64,000 bases of DNA from Phocaeicola dorei (GTDB lineage: Bacteria > Bacteroidota > Bacteroidia > Bacteroidales > Bacteroidaceae): contig NZ_CP046176.1 in the NCBI RefSeq assembly GCF_013009555.1, positions 961,501-1,025,500 on the forward strand, in the 5' to 3' direction. Under the pieces are notes generated by a model. The model was not told the DNA's origin and searched no databases. It saw only the letters and a program-made list of their open reading frames with translations. This document shows, piece by piece, positions 52,011 to 61,210 of the stretch (position 1 is the stretch's first letter; each line of letters starts with the position of its first letter). A program made the position numbers and the translations under genes.

Positions 52011-53360
52011 ATGTCAAGATTTGAAATAAAAATGCCTAAGCTAGGCGAAAGTATTACTGAAGGAACCATTATATCCTGGTCGGTAAAAGTGGGTGATACT
52101 GTCCAAGAGGACGATGTCTTGTTCGAAGTGAATACAGCAAAGGTCAGTGCTGAAATTCCATCTCCCGTAGAAGGCAAGGTGATCGGGATATTATTTAAAG
52201 AAGGAGATACCGTACCTGTAGGTACAGTAGTAGCAATTGTAGATATAGATAGTGATGAAGGAATAGGAGAGGCTCTTGTAGAAGAGCGAAATGTACCGCA
52301 AGTAGAAGAAACGTCCTCCCATGTACCATCTGTAACATCTGTTCAGGAAGTAAAGGAAGTTCCTAAGGCAATAGCGGCTAAAACAGAAGAAGAGCGTTGG
52401 TATTCCCCCATTGTACTTCAGCTGGCTCAGGCTGCACATATTTCGAAAGAGGAATTGGATCGTATTCAAGGGACAGGATATGAAGGGCGTCTGAGTAAAA
52501 AAGATATAAAAGCTTATATTACTAGAAAGGAACAAGGTAACATAACCGTAACTGAACCTGTATCTGCATCCGCCCAATCTGTTAAGGCTGTTTCTGTCCG
52601 GACTTCTCCAACTGCGCCATCATCGGCTTCCTCTTTAACACCCCCAGTTTCCGGTTCGCAAGAAGGCGTGGAAGTGAAAGAGATGGATCGTGTCCGGAAA
52701 ATGATTGCCGATCACATGGTTATGTCTAAACATACCTCTCCTCATGTTACGAATGTGGTAGAAGTGGATGTGACCAAACTCGTGAAATGGCGTGATAAGA
52801 ATAAAGAGGCTTTTTTCCGTCGTGAAGGAGTCAAATTGACTTATATGCCTGCCATAACCGAAGCCGTAACGAAGGCATTGGTTGCCTATCCGCAGGTAAA
52901 TGTATCTGTAGACGGTTATAATATCCTGTTTAAAAAGCATATCAATGTCGGTATTGCTGTTTCACTGAATGATGGAAATCTGATTGTTCCGGTGATACAT
53001 GATGCCGACAGGTTGAATTTGAATGGTTTGGCTGTGACCATTGATACTCTGGCGGTGAAAGCGCGTGATAATAAACTGATGCCGGATGACATTTCGGGTG
53101 GTACGTTTACGATTACTAATTTTGGAACTTTCAAGTCTTTGTTTGGTACTCCTATAATCAATCAGCCGCAGGTTGCCATTCTCGGTGTGGGATATATCGA
53201 AAAGAAGCCGGCAGTTATTGAAACTTCTGAAGGCGATGTGATTGCTGTCCGTCATAAAATGTATCTTTCTTTGTCATACGATCATCGGGTGGTGGATGGT
53301 ATGTTAGGGGGGCAATTCCTCTATGCGATAAAAGATTATCTGGAAAATTGGAAAGAATAA
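52011..53360 (+). CDS. Dihydrolipoamide acyltransferase (E2) of a 2-oxoacid dehydrogenase
   Basis: A 449-aa core subunit. N-terminal lipoyl domain (FEIKMPKLGESITEGTIISWSVKVGDTVQEDDVLFEVNTAKVSAEIPSPVEGKVIGILFKEGDTVPVG) with the acceptor Lys in NTAKVSAE; peripheral-subunit-binding domain (WYSPIVLQLAQAAHISKEELDRIQGTGYEGRLSKKDIKAYI); Pro/Ser/Ala-rich linkers; and the catalytic domain (VKEMDRVRKMIADHMVMSKHTSPHVTNVVEVDVTKLV ... LSLSYDHRVVDGMLGGQF with HxxxD His and Asp). Sequence fits branched-chain or acetoin/pyruvate types. The ATG at 52011 is chosen over an upstream frame from 51963. Followed after 28 bases by the fused E1. Confidence 0.95.
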   Translation: MSRFEIKMPKLGESITEGTIISWSVKVGDTVQEDDVLFEVNTAKVSAEIPSPVEGKVIGILFKEGDTVPVGTVVAIVDIDSDEGIGEALVEERNVPQVEETSSHVPSVTSVQEVKEVPKAIAAKTEEERWYSPIVLQLAQAAHISKEELDRIQGTGYEGRLSKKDIKAYITRKEQGNITVTEPVSASAQSVKAVSVRTSPTAPSSASSLTPPVSGSQEGVEVKEMDRVRKMIADHMVMSKHTSPHVTNVVEVDVTKLVKWRDKNKEAFFRREGVKLTYMPAITEAVTKALVAYPQVNVSVDGYNILFKKHINVGIAVSLNDGNLIVPVIHDADRLNLNGLAVTIDTLAVKARDNKLMPDDISGGTFTITNFGTFKSLFGTPIINQPQVAILGVGYIEKKPAVIETSEGDVIAVRHKMYLSLSYDHRVVDGMLGGQFLYAIKDYLENWKE

Positions 53361-53388
53361 CCATTCATCACAGTAAAAAAATAATATA

Positions 53389-55422
53389 ATGAAAAAATAT
53401 GATATAAAGACCACTGATACCGAAACGTTGAAAAAGTGGTATCATTTGATGGTATTGGGACGTGCGCTTGATGAAAAAGCTCCGTCTTATCTGTTGCAAT
53501 CATTGGGTTGGTCCTATCATGCGCCTTATGCGGGGCATGACGGAATCCAATTGGCCGTAGGTCAAGTCTTTACCAAAGGAGAGGACTTCCTTTTTCCATA
53601 CTATCGCGATATGCTGACCGTGCTTTCGGCAGGCATGAGTGTGGAGGAATTGATATTGAATGGCATTTCGAAAGCAACTGATCCCGGCAGTGGAGGACGT
53701 CATATGTCCAACCACTTTGCTAAACCCGAATGGCATATAGAAAATGTGTCGTCCGCTACCGGAACGCATGACCTTCATGCTGCCGGAGTGGCGCGTGCCA
53801 TGGTGTATTATGGACATAAGGGGGTGGCGATCACTTCGCATGGAGAGTCTGCTTCTTCGGAAGGATATGTTTACGAGGCGATTAACGGGGCCAGTAGGGA
53901 AGGTCTTCCTGTGATATTTGTATGGCAGGATAATGGGTACGGTATCTCTGTTCCCAAAAAGGATCAGACAGTTGCCCGGAAGTATGCTGATAATTTTTCC
54001 GGTTTTAAGAATCTGAAGATTATTCATTGTAATGGCAAAGATGTGTTCGACTCGATGAATGCCATGAGTGAAGCCCGTGAATTTGCCATAGCCCATCGTA
54101 CTCCTGTTATTGTACATGCCAATTGTGTCCGTATTGGTTCCCATTCTAATTCAGATAAACAGACGTTGTATCGGGATGAAAACGAATTGGCTTATGTAAA
54201 AGAGGCTGATCCTTTGATGAAATTCCGCCGGATGCTGTTGCGTTACAAACGTCTTACGGAAGAAGAGTTGCAACAGATAGAAGCAGCGGCAAAGAAAGAA
54301 CTGTCGGTTGCTAACCGGAAAGCACTTGCAGCGCCTGATCCTGATCCGAAAAGTATCTTTGATTATGTTTTGCCCGATCCTTATATACCGGAAAAGTATA
54401 AAGAGGGACTTCATCAAGAAGAAAATGGTGAGAAGGCCTTTATGGTAACTGCTATCAACGAAACGTTGAAAGAGGAATTCCGCCATAATCCGGATACTTT
54501 CATTTATGGGCAGGATGTAGCGAATAAAGAGAAAGGTGGAGTATTCAATATTACTAAAGGAATGCAGCAGGAGTTTGGGGATGCCCGCGTGTTTAATGCT
54601 CCTATAGCAGAGGACTATATTGTGGGTACGGCAAATGGCATGTGCCGTTTCGATCCTAAGATACATGTCGTTATTGAAGGAGCTGAATTTGCCGATTATT
54701 TCTGGCCTGCTGTGGAGCAATATGTAGAGTGTACTCATGAATACTGGCGTAGCAATGGGAAGTTTGTTCCCAATATTGTATTACGTCTGGCCTCGGGTGG
54801 ATATATTGGTGGTGGACTTTATCATTCTCAAAATATAGAGGGTGCATTAGCTACTTTGCCGGGGGCCCGGATTGTTTGCCCTTCTTTTGCCGATGATGCG
54901 GCCGGGTTGCTTCGTACTGCGATGCGCTCTCGTGGGTTTACTTTATATCTTGAACCGAAGGCCTTGTATAATTCAGTAGAGGCTTCTTCCGTAGTACCCG
55001 AAGAATTTGAGGTTCCGTTTGGGAAGGCGCGTATCCGCCGTGAAGGTACAGATTTAAGTATGATAACGTATGGAAATACAACTCATTTCTGTTTGAATGT
55101 GGCTGAACGCTTGGCTCAAGAGGGGTGGAGTGTGGAAGTGATTGATCTTCGCTCGCTTATTCCACTGGATAAAGAAACTATTTATGCGTCAGTGAAGAAA
55201 ACAAGTAAGGCTTTGGTGGTTCATGAGGATAAAGTTTTCTCTGGTTTCGGAGCTGAAATTGCTGCCGGAATTGGTACGGAGCTGTTCCGTTATCTGGATG
55301 CTCCTGTACAGCGTGTAGGTTCTGTTTTCACTCCTGTAGGTTTCCATCCTATATTGGAAAAGGCTATTTTACCTACTGAGGATAAAATTTATGATGCAGC
55401 CAGGACACTGCTGGAATATTAA
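53389..55422 (+). CDS. Fused E1 alpha-beta of a thiamine-dependent 2-oxoacid dehydrogenase
   Basis: A 677-aa single chain holding both E1 subunits. The alpha half (1-330) contains GHDGIQLAVGQVFTKGEDFLFPYYRDMLTVLSAGMS, GGRHMSNHFAKPEWHIENVSSATGTHDLHAAGVARAM and the TPP-site region SHGESASSEGYVYEAINGASREGLPVIFVWQDNGYGISVP; the beta half (from about 345) contains NETLKEEFRHNPDTFIYGQDVANKEKGGVFNITKGM, FNAPIAEDYIVGTANGMCRFDPKIHVVIEGAEFADYFWPAVEQYVECTHEYW, and LYLEPKALYNSVE, then a transketolase C-terminal domain (LVVHEDKVFSGFGAEIAAGIG). Substrate is likely branched-chain 2-oxoacids; pyruvate or acetoin cannot be excluded. Fusion enforces 1:1 stoichiometry. Confidence 0.93.
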   Translation: MKKYDIKTTDTETLKKWYHLMVLGRALDEKAPSYLLQSLGWSYHAPYAGHDGIQLAVGQVFTKGEDFLFPYYRDMLTVLSAGMSVEELILNGISKATDPGSGGRHMSNHFAKPEWHIENVSSATGTHDLHAAGVARAMVYYGHKGVAITSHGESASSEGYVYEAINGASREGLPVIFVWQDNGYGISVPKKDQTVARKYADNFSGFKNLKIIHCNGKDVFDSMNAMSEAREFAIAHRTPVIVHANCVRIGSHSNSDKQTLYRDENELAYVKEADPLMKFRRMLLRYKRLTEEELQQIEAAAKKELSVANRKALAAPDPDPKSIFDYVLPDPYIPEKYKEGLHQEENGEKAFMVTAINETLKEEFRHNPDTFIYGQDVANKEKGGVFNITKGMQQEFGDARVFNAPIAEDYIVGTANGMCRFDPKIHVVIEGAEFADYFWPAVEQYVECTHEYWRSNGKFVPNIVLRLASGGYIGGGLYHSQNIEGALATLPGARIVCPSFADDAAGLLRTAMRSRGFTLYLEPKALYNSVEASSVVPEEFEVPFGKARIRREGTDLSMITYGNTTHFCLNVAERLAQEGWSVEVIDLRSLIPLDKETIYASVKKTSKALVVHEDKVFSGFGAEIAAGIGTELFRYLDAPVQRVGSVFTPVGFHPILEKAILPTEDKIYDAARTLLEY

Positions 55423-55430
55423 TCAAATGT

Positions 55431-55478
55431 CCACAGGTTACATGGACCGTTTTATATGTTGTCCGTGTTAATCTGTGG
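55431..55478. repeat. Palindromic CCACAG...CTGTGG repeat
   Basis: CCACAG-g-TTA...GGAC / GTCC...TTAA-t-CTGTGG. Same motif words (ATCTGTGGTGAA) as in the repeat at 60967-61090; a dispersed intergenic element between E1 and flavodoxin genes. Confidence 0.6.
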
Positions 55479-55494
55479 TGAATAAAAAAGAATT

Positions 55495-56019
55495 ATGAAA
55501 ACAATAGGATTATTTTATGCAATGAATGCAGCCAAGACTTCCCATATAGCTGAAAAGATTCGGGAAGATTTGGGAGGAGTGAAAGTAATAGAAGTCGTTT
55601 TGATAGAAAAGGCTTGGCAGAATGATTTTCAAGCGTATGACAATATGATAGTGGGAGCGTCAACTTGGTTTGATGGTGAACTTCCTACTTATTGGGACGA
55701 ACTGGTTCCCGAATTGGAGTCGTTGGATTTAAAGGGAAAGAAAGTAGCAATATTCGGTTTGGGGGATCAGAAGAACTATCCTGATAATTTTGTGGATGGA
55801 ATGGGGATTTTAGCAGATGCTTTTCAAAAGGCGGGGGCTGAGTTGGTCGGTTTTACTTCGACAGACGGATATACCTTCAACCAATCGAGGGCAGTACGTG
55901 GTGAAAAATTCTGCGGTTTGGTAATTGACCAAGAAAATCAGGCTCAATTGACCAGTAAACGTATTGCTGATTGGTGCAAGCTGATAAAAGAAGACTTTAC
56001 TTCCAATAAGAAAGAATAA
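55495..56019 (+). CDS. Flavodoxin
   Basis: A 174-aa FMN electron carrier, long-chain type: KTIGLFYAMNAAKTSHIAEKIREDLGG (the phosphate loop; note NAAKTSH instead of the usual TGNT), VIGASTWFDGELPTYWDELVPELESLDLKGKKVAIFGLGDQKNYPDNFVDGMGILADAFQKAGAELVGFTSTDGYTFNQSRAVRGEKFCGLVIDQENQAQLTSKRIADWC. The region after the loop, with the aromatic W/Y residues around the flavin, is conserved. It may serve pyruvate or 2-oxoacid metabolism or methionine synthase/IspG-type reduction; proximity to the dehydrogenase operon is suggestive only, as a palindromic repeat separates them. Confidence 0.93.
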   Translation: MKTIGLFYAMNAAKTSHIAEKIREDLGGVKVIEVVLIEKAWQNDFQAYDNMIVGASTWFDGELPTYWDELVPELESLDLKGKKVAIFGLGDQKNYPDNFVDGMGILADAFQKAGAELVGFTSTDGYTFNQSRAVRGEKFCGLVIDQENQAQLTSKRIADWCKLIKEDFTSNKKE

Positions 56020-56042
56020 TAAAATAATATCGCAAATCATTT

Positions 56043-56089
56043 ATTTACTGTAGGGGCGCATTTAATGCGCCCAAATGTATACAGTAAAT
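56043..56089. repeat. REP-like palindrome between convergent genes
   Basis: ATTTACTGTA ... TACAGTAAAT flank an inner GGCGCATT-tA-ATGCGCC hairpin. Typical of dispersed intergenic palindromes in Bacteroides; may also terminate flavodoxin transcription. Confidence 0.65.
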
Positions 56090-56104
56090 CATTTTCGGAC
56101 AGAT

Positions 56105-57748
56105 TCAATCCTCCTCTATACCTAAATAAGTGGCAACGGCTTCCGCACATCTTTCTCCATCAATACCTGCTGAAACAATTCCGCCGGCATAACCTGCCCC
56201 TTCTCCACAAGGAAATAACCCGTTGATAGTGACGTGTTGCAGTGTCTCGTTATCTCGCAGAATCCGTACCGGAGCCGATGTGCGTGTTTCGACACCAATC
56301 ATCACTGCTTCATTGGTCAGAAAGCCATGACTGCTTTTCCCAAATTGTTGGAAGCCTTTGATCAAACGGCTGGTGATGAATGTGGGCATCCAAAAATGCA
56401 GAGGAGAGGAAACTAATCCCGGACTATACGAACTGTCAGGTAAATCATAGCTTAGTTTTTTGCGGGTGAAGTCCATCATTCGTTGTGAGGGTGCGGTTTG
56501 GCGCATATTGCCTTGTTGCCAGCAGGTGGCTTCTAATGCTTCTTGAAAATACATCATGGTTAATGGACAATGGCCGGTAGTCCATTGACCATTATTTTTA
56601 TTCGTGGCTTTTAATTCTTCACTTTTCGTTTTTAATTCTTCTGTAAAAAGACTATTGTCCGACAGGTCTTCCGGTCTGATTTCTACTACCATTCCGGAAT
56701 TGCTCCATTTGGAGCCACGGTTGCTGGGACTCATGCCGTTTACTACAATTTGATGCGGACCGCTTGCGGCGGGAACTACGAATCCTCCCGGACACATACA
56801 AAAACTATAGACTCCACGTCCTTCTGCTTGTGTCACAAAGCTATATTCGGCGGCAGGCAGATACTTTCCACGTCCGTTTTTATTATGATATTGTATCTGG
56901 TCAATCAGCATGGACGGGTGTTCCAGACGTACTCCTACCGCAATACCTTTGGCTTCCATTTCTACACCATTATCATATAACCACTGATATACATCCCGTG
57001 CGGAGTGTCCGGTAGCCAGAATAACAGGTCCTTTGAAAGTCTTTCCGGTATTTGTCTCTATACCTGTGATTTTGTTTTTTTCTATGATAAGGGAATCCAT
57101 TCGTGTTTCGAAATGCACTTCACCTCCACATTCTATGATGGTATTCCGCATGTTTTCAATCACGCGCGGCAGCTTGTCCGTACCGATGTGCGGATGGGCA
57201 TCTACCAAAATGGAGGTACTGGCACCATGTTGACAGAATACATTCAGAATTTTGTCTACATTACCCCGCTTTTTGCTTCGGGTATAGAGCTTACCATCTG
57301 AATAGGCTCCTGCTCCTCCTTCTCCGAAACTATAATTACTTTCGGAGTCAACTTTGTGCTCACGGCTGATACGGGCGATATCTATTTTTCTATCGCGTAC
57401 ATTTTTTCCTCGTTCCACTACGACAGGCCGAAGTCCTAACTCTATTAATCGTAAAGCTGCAAACAGTCCGCCCGGACCTGCTCCTACAACTATGACTTGT
57501 GGCTTTCCTTCTACCTTATTGTATATAGTGCGGATAAATTCCTCGTCCTGCGGAACTTCATTGATGTACAGACGCACTTTCAGGTTTACATAGATAGTAC
57601 GCTGACGTGCGTCTATGCTTCTTTTCAGGATACGAAGGGCATGAATGGTACGTATATCCAATCCCTTGTCACGTCCGATGAATTGTTTCAGTGACTGTTC
57701 ATTAGCTGCCTGTTCAGGCAAGACTCTTATTTGAAATTCTTGTATCAT
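56105..57748 (-). CDS. NAD(P)/FAD-dependent oxidoreductase with internal repeat insertion
   Basis: A 547-aa flavoprotein related to the FAD-dependent dehydrogenases with an N-terminal DUF-type ferredoxin-like region. VIVVGAGPGGLFAALRLIELGLRPVVVERG (dinucleotide-binding fold, about residues 85-115), NYSFGEGGAGAYSDGKLYTRSKKRG, GPVILATGHSARDVYQWL, and the C-terminal FPCGEGAGYAGGIVSAGIDGERCAEAVATYL. Residues 369-397 (EELKTKSEELKATNKNNGQW...) are a repeat-derived in-frame insertion with no domain character, between otherwise normal segments. It starts 14 bases after the DUF1847 gene and is the last gene of the radA operon. Substrate unknown. Confidence 0.88.
   Translation of the reverse strand: MIQEFQIRVLPEQAANEQSLKQFIGRDKGLDIRTIHALRILKRSIDARQRTIYVNLKVRLYINEVPQDEEFIRTIYNKVEGKPQVIVVGAGPGGLFAALRLIELGLRPVVVERGKNVRDRKIDIARISREHKVDSESNYSFGEGGAGAYSDGKLYTRSKKRGNVDKILNVFCQHGASTSILVDAHPHIGTDKLPRVIENMRNTIIECGGEVHFETRMDSLIIEKNKITGIETNTGKTFKGPVILATGHSARDVYQWLYDNGVEMEAKGIAVGVRLEHPSMLIDQIQYHNKNGRGKYLPAAEYSFVTQAEGRGVYSFCMCPGGFVVPAASGPHQIVVNGMSPSNRGSKWSNSGMVVEIRPEDLSDNSLFTEELKTKSEELKATNKNNGQWTTGHCPLTMMYFQEALEATCWQQGNMRQTAPSQRMMDFTRKKLSYDLPDSSYSPGLVSSPLHFWMPTFITSRLIKGFQQFGKSSHGFLTNEAVMIGVETRTSAPVRILRDNETLQHVTINGLFPCGEGAGYAGGIVSAGIDGERCAEAVATYLGIEED
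56558..56641 (-). repeat. Palindromic repeat inserted in-frame within the oxidoreductase gene
   Basis: GGTTAATGGA / TCCATTGACC (arms 56558-56567 and 56581-56590, one mismatch) joined to two direct copies of TTTTAATTCTTC (56609-56620, 56630-56641). Length is a multiple of three in effect, since the frame is kept. Confidence 0.65.
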
Positions 57749-57762
57749 GGTTCTTGTTTAGG

Positions 57763-58404
57763 TTATTCGCCTTCCGGCATTAATTTTTTGCGATAATAGG
57801 AATTGGCGGTATATAATGCGGCGGCAGGATTGTGTCCTGTCACACGGTCTTTGGTCACCAAAGTTGTAGTATAGGCATTAGAGTATTTGTAGAACAGGCT
57901 GTCATGTCCTACGCACAGTCCGATCACCACATTTAACTCTGTATGTGCTTGGTTGAGAAGACGTGCCTGCAGGATAGGGTTACACATAGCAGCACCGATA
58001 TTCTCACATTCTTTGGGGATTCCAATAGAGGATTTGGCTGCTCCGGCTACTTTGCAGATTACTGAGTAAACCTCAAAGCCGTTAGCACGGAGGATACGGG
58101 CAAAAATACGGGCTTCATTTACCAACCCGATACAATAAGCAATTCCTATTTTTTGATATCCCATCTTTCGTGCAAAAGTCATGATTTCTTCCACACGGGT
58201 TAACCGGCAATAACCTTCATATTCCACTTCGGCACTGGCCACCATTACGTTGTGGTTTTCGTTATATCGTTTCAGTGCCCATTCCAAGTCTTCTTGTTCC
58301 AAATGGGTTGTCAGGCAAAATTCGGGGTAGGTGCGCTCTTTGAACTTGCAGTTCTGTGTGCCGCAATCTACGCAGGTAGGGGTGTGAGATTTATCTTTTG
58401 TCAT
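57763..58404 (-). CDS. DUF1847 Cys-rich metal-binding protein
   Basis: A 213-aa soluble protein with a Cys-rich N-terminus (CVDCGTQNCKFKERTYPEFC) and scattered cysteines further on (GYCRLTR, AYCIGL, ICKVAGAAKSS, GAAMCNPILQA, GLCVGHDSLFY). This is the DUF1847 pattern, whose members are thought to bind metal; biochemical function is unknown. Between radA (46 bases upstream) and the FAD oxidoreductase (14 bases downstream), so probably one transcript. Confidence 0.82.
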   Translation of the reverse strand: MTKDKSHTPTCVDCGTQNCKFKERTYPEFCLTTHLEQEDLEWALKRYNENHNVMVASAEVEYEGYCRLTRVEEIMTFARKMGYQKIGIAYCIGLVNEARIFARILRANGFEVYSVICKVAGAAKSSIGIPKECENIGAAMCNPILQARLLNQAHTELNVVIGLCVGHDSLFYKYSNAYTTTLVTKDRVTGHNPAAALYTANSYYRKKLMPEGE

Positions 58405-58449
58405 TTTATATCATTCTTCAAATTAAGTCTTAAAGGAGAAAATAGATTT

Positions 58450-59817
58450 TTATCCAAACAAGGCCCGGAATGCTTCTTCCACTTTTCTGACCGGAATAAT
58501 TTCTATTTTCAATTTTGATGTATCCATTCCTTGTAAATTATGTTTTGGTATAAGGATTCGTTTAAAGCCTAACTTTTCCGCTTCTCCGATTCGCTGTTCA
58601 ATACGGTTTACAGGTCGGATTTCACCACTTAGTCCCACTTCTCCGGCCATGCAGGTATCGCGTTCTACCTCTGTATCCATATTGCTGGATAGAATGGCAC
58701 TGATGACAGACAAGTCGATGGCCGGATCATTCACTTTCAATCCACCCGCAATGTTTAAAAAGACATCTTTTTGTGCCAGTTTGAATCCTACCCGTTTTTC
58801 GAGTACTGCCAGAAGCATATTCATACGTCGTAAATCAAATCCGGTGGCAGAACGTTGCGGATTTCCATATACAGCCGAACTGACTAAGGCTTGTGTTTCA
58901 ATTAAGAAAGGACGGACACCTTCTATGGCAGAGGCGATAGCGACTCCACTCATTCCGTCATGGTCTTGGCTAAGCAACAGTTCGGACGGGTTGCTCACTT
59001 GGCGCAAACCATTTTGTCGCATTTCATAAATGCCCAGTTCGGCAGTGCTTCCGAAACGGTTCTTGATGCTGCGAAGAATGCGGTACATATAATGTTGGTC
59101 ACCTTCAAATTGCAATACGGTGTCTACAATATGTTCCAGTACTTTCGGTCCGGCAATGCTTCCTTCTTTATTGATATGGCCGATTAAGATGACCGGCGTA
59201 TTTGTTTCTTTGGCAAATTTCAAAATAGAGGCGGAACATTCACGCACCTGTACTAAACTGCCGGGAGAAGAGTCTATTGTTTCAGTGGAGATGGTTTGAA
59301 TAGAGTCGATGATGACGAGATCGGGTTGTGTATTCTTTATATGTATATAAATCTGCTCCAATGAAGTTTCACAGACGATCAGGCAGTCGGAAGAATTATG
59401 CGGGATACGGTCTGCACGTAGTTTTAATTGTCGTGTACTTTCTTCTCCCGAAATATACAATACTTTTCTGTCAGGCAGATGAAGTACGGTTTGCAACACC
59501 AAGGTAGATTTGCCTATCCCCGGTTCACCACCCAGTAAAACGAGTGAGCCCGGTACTAAGCCACCTCCCAATACCCGGTTCAGCTCTTCGTCTTGCATAT
59601 CAATTCGAGGCTCGTCTCCTCCGGTTATGTCATTCAGTGTGACAGGCTTGCTTTTTACGGGTTCCAGACCGGATACCGGTCTTTTATTTGCAGGTTTCTT
59701 GCGTACAACTTCTTCTACGTATGTGTTCCATGCACCGCAAGACGGACATTTCCCTACCCATTTGGGTGAATCCTGCCCACAGTTGGTGCATACATATACA
59801 GTTTTTTCCTTTGCCAT
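58450..59817 (-). CDS. radA: DNA repair protein RadA/Sms
   Basis: A 455-aa RecA-like ATPase that drives branch migration in recombination. N-terminal C4 zinc finger CTNCGQDSPKWVGKCPSCGAWNTY; Walker A LGGEPGIGKSTL; the RadA-specific KNRFGST motif (IKNRFGSTAELGIYEM); C-terminal Lon-like domain (LNIAGGLKVNDPAIDLSVISAILSS ... AGEVGLSGEIRPVNRIEQRIGEAEKLGFKRILIPKHN). First gene of the operon, with a good promoter 48 bases upstream. Confidence 0.96.
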   Translation of the reverse strand: MAKEKTVYVCTNCGQDSPKWVGKCPSCGAWNTYVEEVVRKKPANKRPVSGLEPVKSKPVTLNDITGGDEPRIDMQDEELNRVLGGGLVPGSLVLLGGEPGIGKSTLVLQTVLHLPDRKVLYISGEESTRQLKLRADRIPHNSSDCLIVCETSLEQIYIHIKNTQPDLVIIDSIQTISTETIDSSPGSLVQVRECSASILKFAKETNTPVILIGHINKEGSIAGPKVLEHIVDTVLQFEGDQHYMYRILRSIKNRFGSTAELGIYEMRQNGLRQVSNPSELLLSQDHDGMSGVAIASAIEGVRPFLIETQALVSSAVYGNPQRSATGFDLRRMNMLLAVLEKRVGFKLAQKDVFLNIAGGLKVNDPAIDLSVISAILSSNMDTEVERDTCMAGEVGLSGEIRPVNRIEQRIGEAEKLGFKRILIPKHNLQGMDTSKLKIEIIPVRKVEEAFRALFG

Positions 59818-59864
59818 ATTCTTACGGGATAATTAAAACAGCACAACTTGAGGCTGAATTTGTA

Positions 59865-59895
59865 CAAAGGTAAGGAAATAGTTCTGCATACCAAT
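59865..59895 (-). promoter_or_regulatory. Promoter of the radA operon
   Basis: Minus strand: ATTG (-33), 19 bases, TACCTTTG (-7). Close to consensus. Confidence 0.7.
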
Positions 59896-60073
59896 TATGG
59901 GTCAGATAAAAAAGTATTAAAGGTTTTTTCTCTTTTCAGAAGTAGCTGGATGTTTCAGGCTTTTCAAGGCTGCTTTCTTATCGAAATGAAAAATACCTGA
60001 ACAAATGGAAAGATTATTCCGTTTTAGTTATTAAGACGTCTTATAAATTAAAGAACTAAAAAATAAAACTGAA

Positions 60074-60955
60074 ATGAAGCGTATATTCTTTTTAATATTA
60101 CTTGCCGTTATGTCAACCGGCATATATGCTCAAACCGATGATAAAGGATATAAGGAAGGAGCATGGGTACTGAATGGTGTTACCGGTCTGAATTTGTCAC
60201 AAACCGCCATGACTAACTGGTCGGCCGGTGGTGAGAATGCCTTATCGGGAAACGCTTACCTGAATGGTTCGTTGACTCATAAAAATGGAAACTGGCTATG
60301 GGTGACTAATCTGATATTGGATTATGGCCTGTCCAAAACAAAATCGCAGGGAATGAGAAAGACTACCGATAAAATAGGCCTTTCTACCCAATTAGGATAT
60401 TCTACTAATAATGTATGGTATTATACTTTAATGGGAGACTTGAATACACAATTTGCCAAAGGATACAACTATCCGGACAAGACTCACTATATTTCGAACT
60501 TCTTTGCACCGGCTTATTCTAATATCTCATTAGGTATGGAGTATCGCCCTAAGAGTAACTATTCTGTTTTTCTTTCTCCGGTTTCTGCAAAAATGACTTT
60601 TGTGGAAGATGATTATCTTTCGGAGATAGGAGCTTTTGGTGTGGATCCGGGAGATCGTTTCAAAATAGAATGCGGCGCTTATCTGAAAGGCAGGGCCGAG
60701 ATGCCACTTATGGAAAATGTGAGCATGATTACAACAGCCGATTTCTTTACTCCTTACAGTAGCCAGTTTGGTAATGTGGATGTAAATTGGGATGTATTGA
60801 TCAGCATGAAAATTAATAAGTTTTTGTCCGCCACCATCAATACGACTTTGAAATATGATAATGATGTGAAGACTTTTGAAGAGGATGGAACTAAAAGAGG
60901 GGCGAAAGTTCAGTTCAAAGAAATATTGGGGGTAGGTGTTGCTTATAATTTCTGA
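60074..60955 (+). CDS. DUF3078 exported protein, probable outer-membrane barrel
   Basis: A 293-aa protein with a signal peptide (MKRIFFLILLAVMSTGIYAQ) and alternating strands characteristic of a beta-barrel (LSQTAMTNWSAGGENALSGNAYLNGSLTHKNGNWLWVTNLILDYGLSKTKSQGMRKTTDKIGLSTQLGYSTNNVWYYTLMGDLNTQFAKGY ... LGVGVAYNF, ending in Phe). This is the DUF3078 family, common in Bacteroidetes, function unknown. Genes of this family are often of single-copy, conserved kind. No operon partner: repeats separate it from thrA. Confidence 0.85.
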   Translation: MKRIFFLILLAVMSTGIYAQTDDKGYKEGAWVLNGVTGLNLSQTAMTNWSAGGENALSGNAYLNGSLTHKNGNWLWVTNLILDYGLSKTKSQGMRKTTDKIGLSTQLGYSTNNVWYYTLMGDLNTQFAKGYNYPDKTHYISNFFAPAYSNISLGMEYRPKSNYSVFLSPVSAKMTFVEDDYLSEIGAFGVDPGDRFKIECGAYLKGRAEMPLMENVSMITTADFFTPYSSQFGNVDVNWDVLISMKINKFLSATINTTLKYDNDVKTFEEDGTKRGAKVQFKEILGVGVAYNF

Positions 60956-60966
60956 CGGGGGATAGT

Positions 60967-61090
60967 TTCACCATAGATTACACAGATTCACAGATTATGT
61001 GGATTTATAACGGTTCACACGGATTATGACGATTGATACTAAAGAGTTGGGTCAACTAAATCTGTGTGAATCTGTGTAATCTGTGGTGAA
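60967..61090. repeat. Large inverted repeat of ACAGATT-type units
   Basis: Left arm 60967-60996 and right arm 61059-61090 are near-perfect inverted copies built from CACAGATT and GATTACACAG words. Interior contains more of the same motif (GGTTCACACGGATT). A dispersed palindromic element; related motif at 55431-55478. Confidence 0.75.
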
Positions 61091-61210
61091 TCCTCCTGTT
61101 TTTCCTTCTTTTTCACCGCTATTTTGTCTTATTTCTGCCTTAATAAAAAGTATTCTTATATTTTATCGCAAAAAAATGGGAAATTGTGATAGATTGTAGG
61201 AAATTGTTTT

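Noticed and set aside
53500..54144. Long minus-strand frame opposite E1
   Set aside because: Composition and codon pattern are those of the antisense of a real gene; it lacks a start context and any motif.
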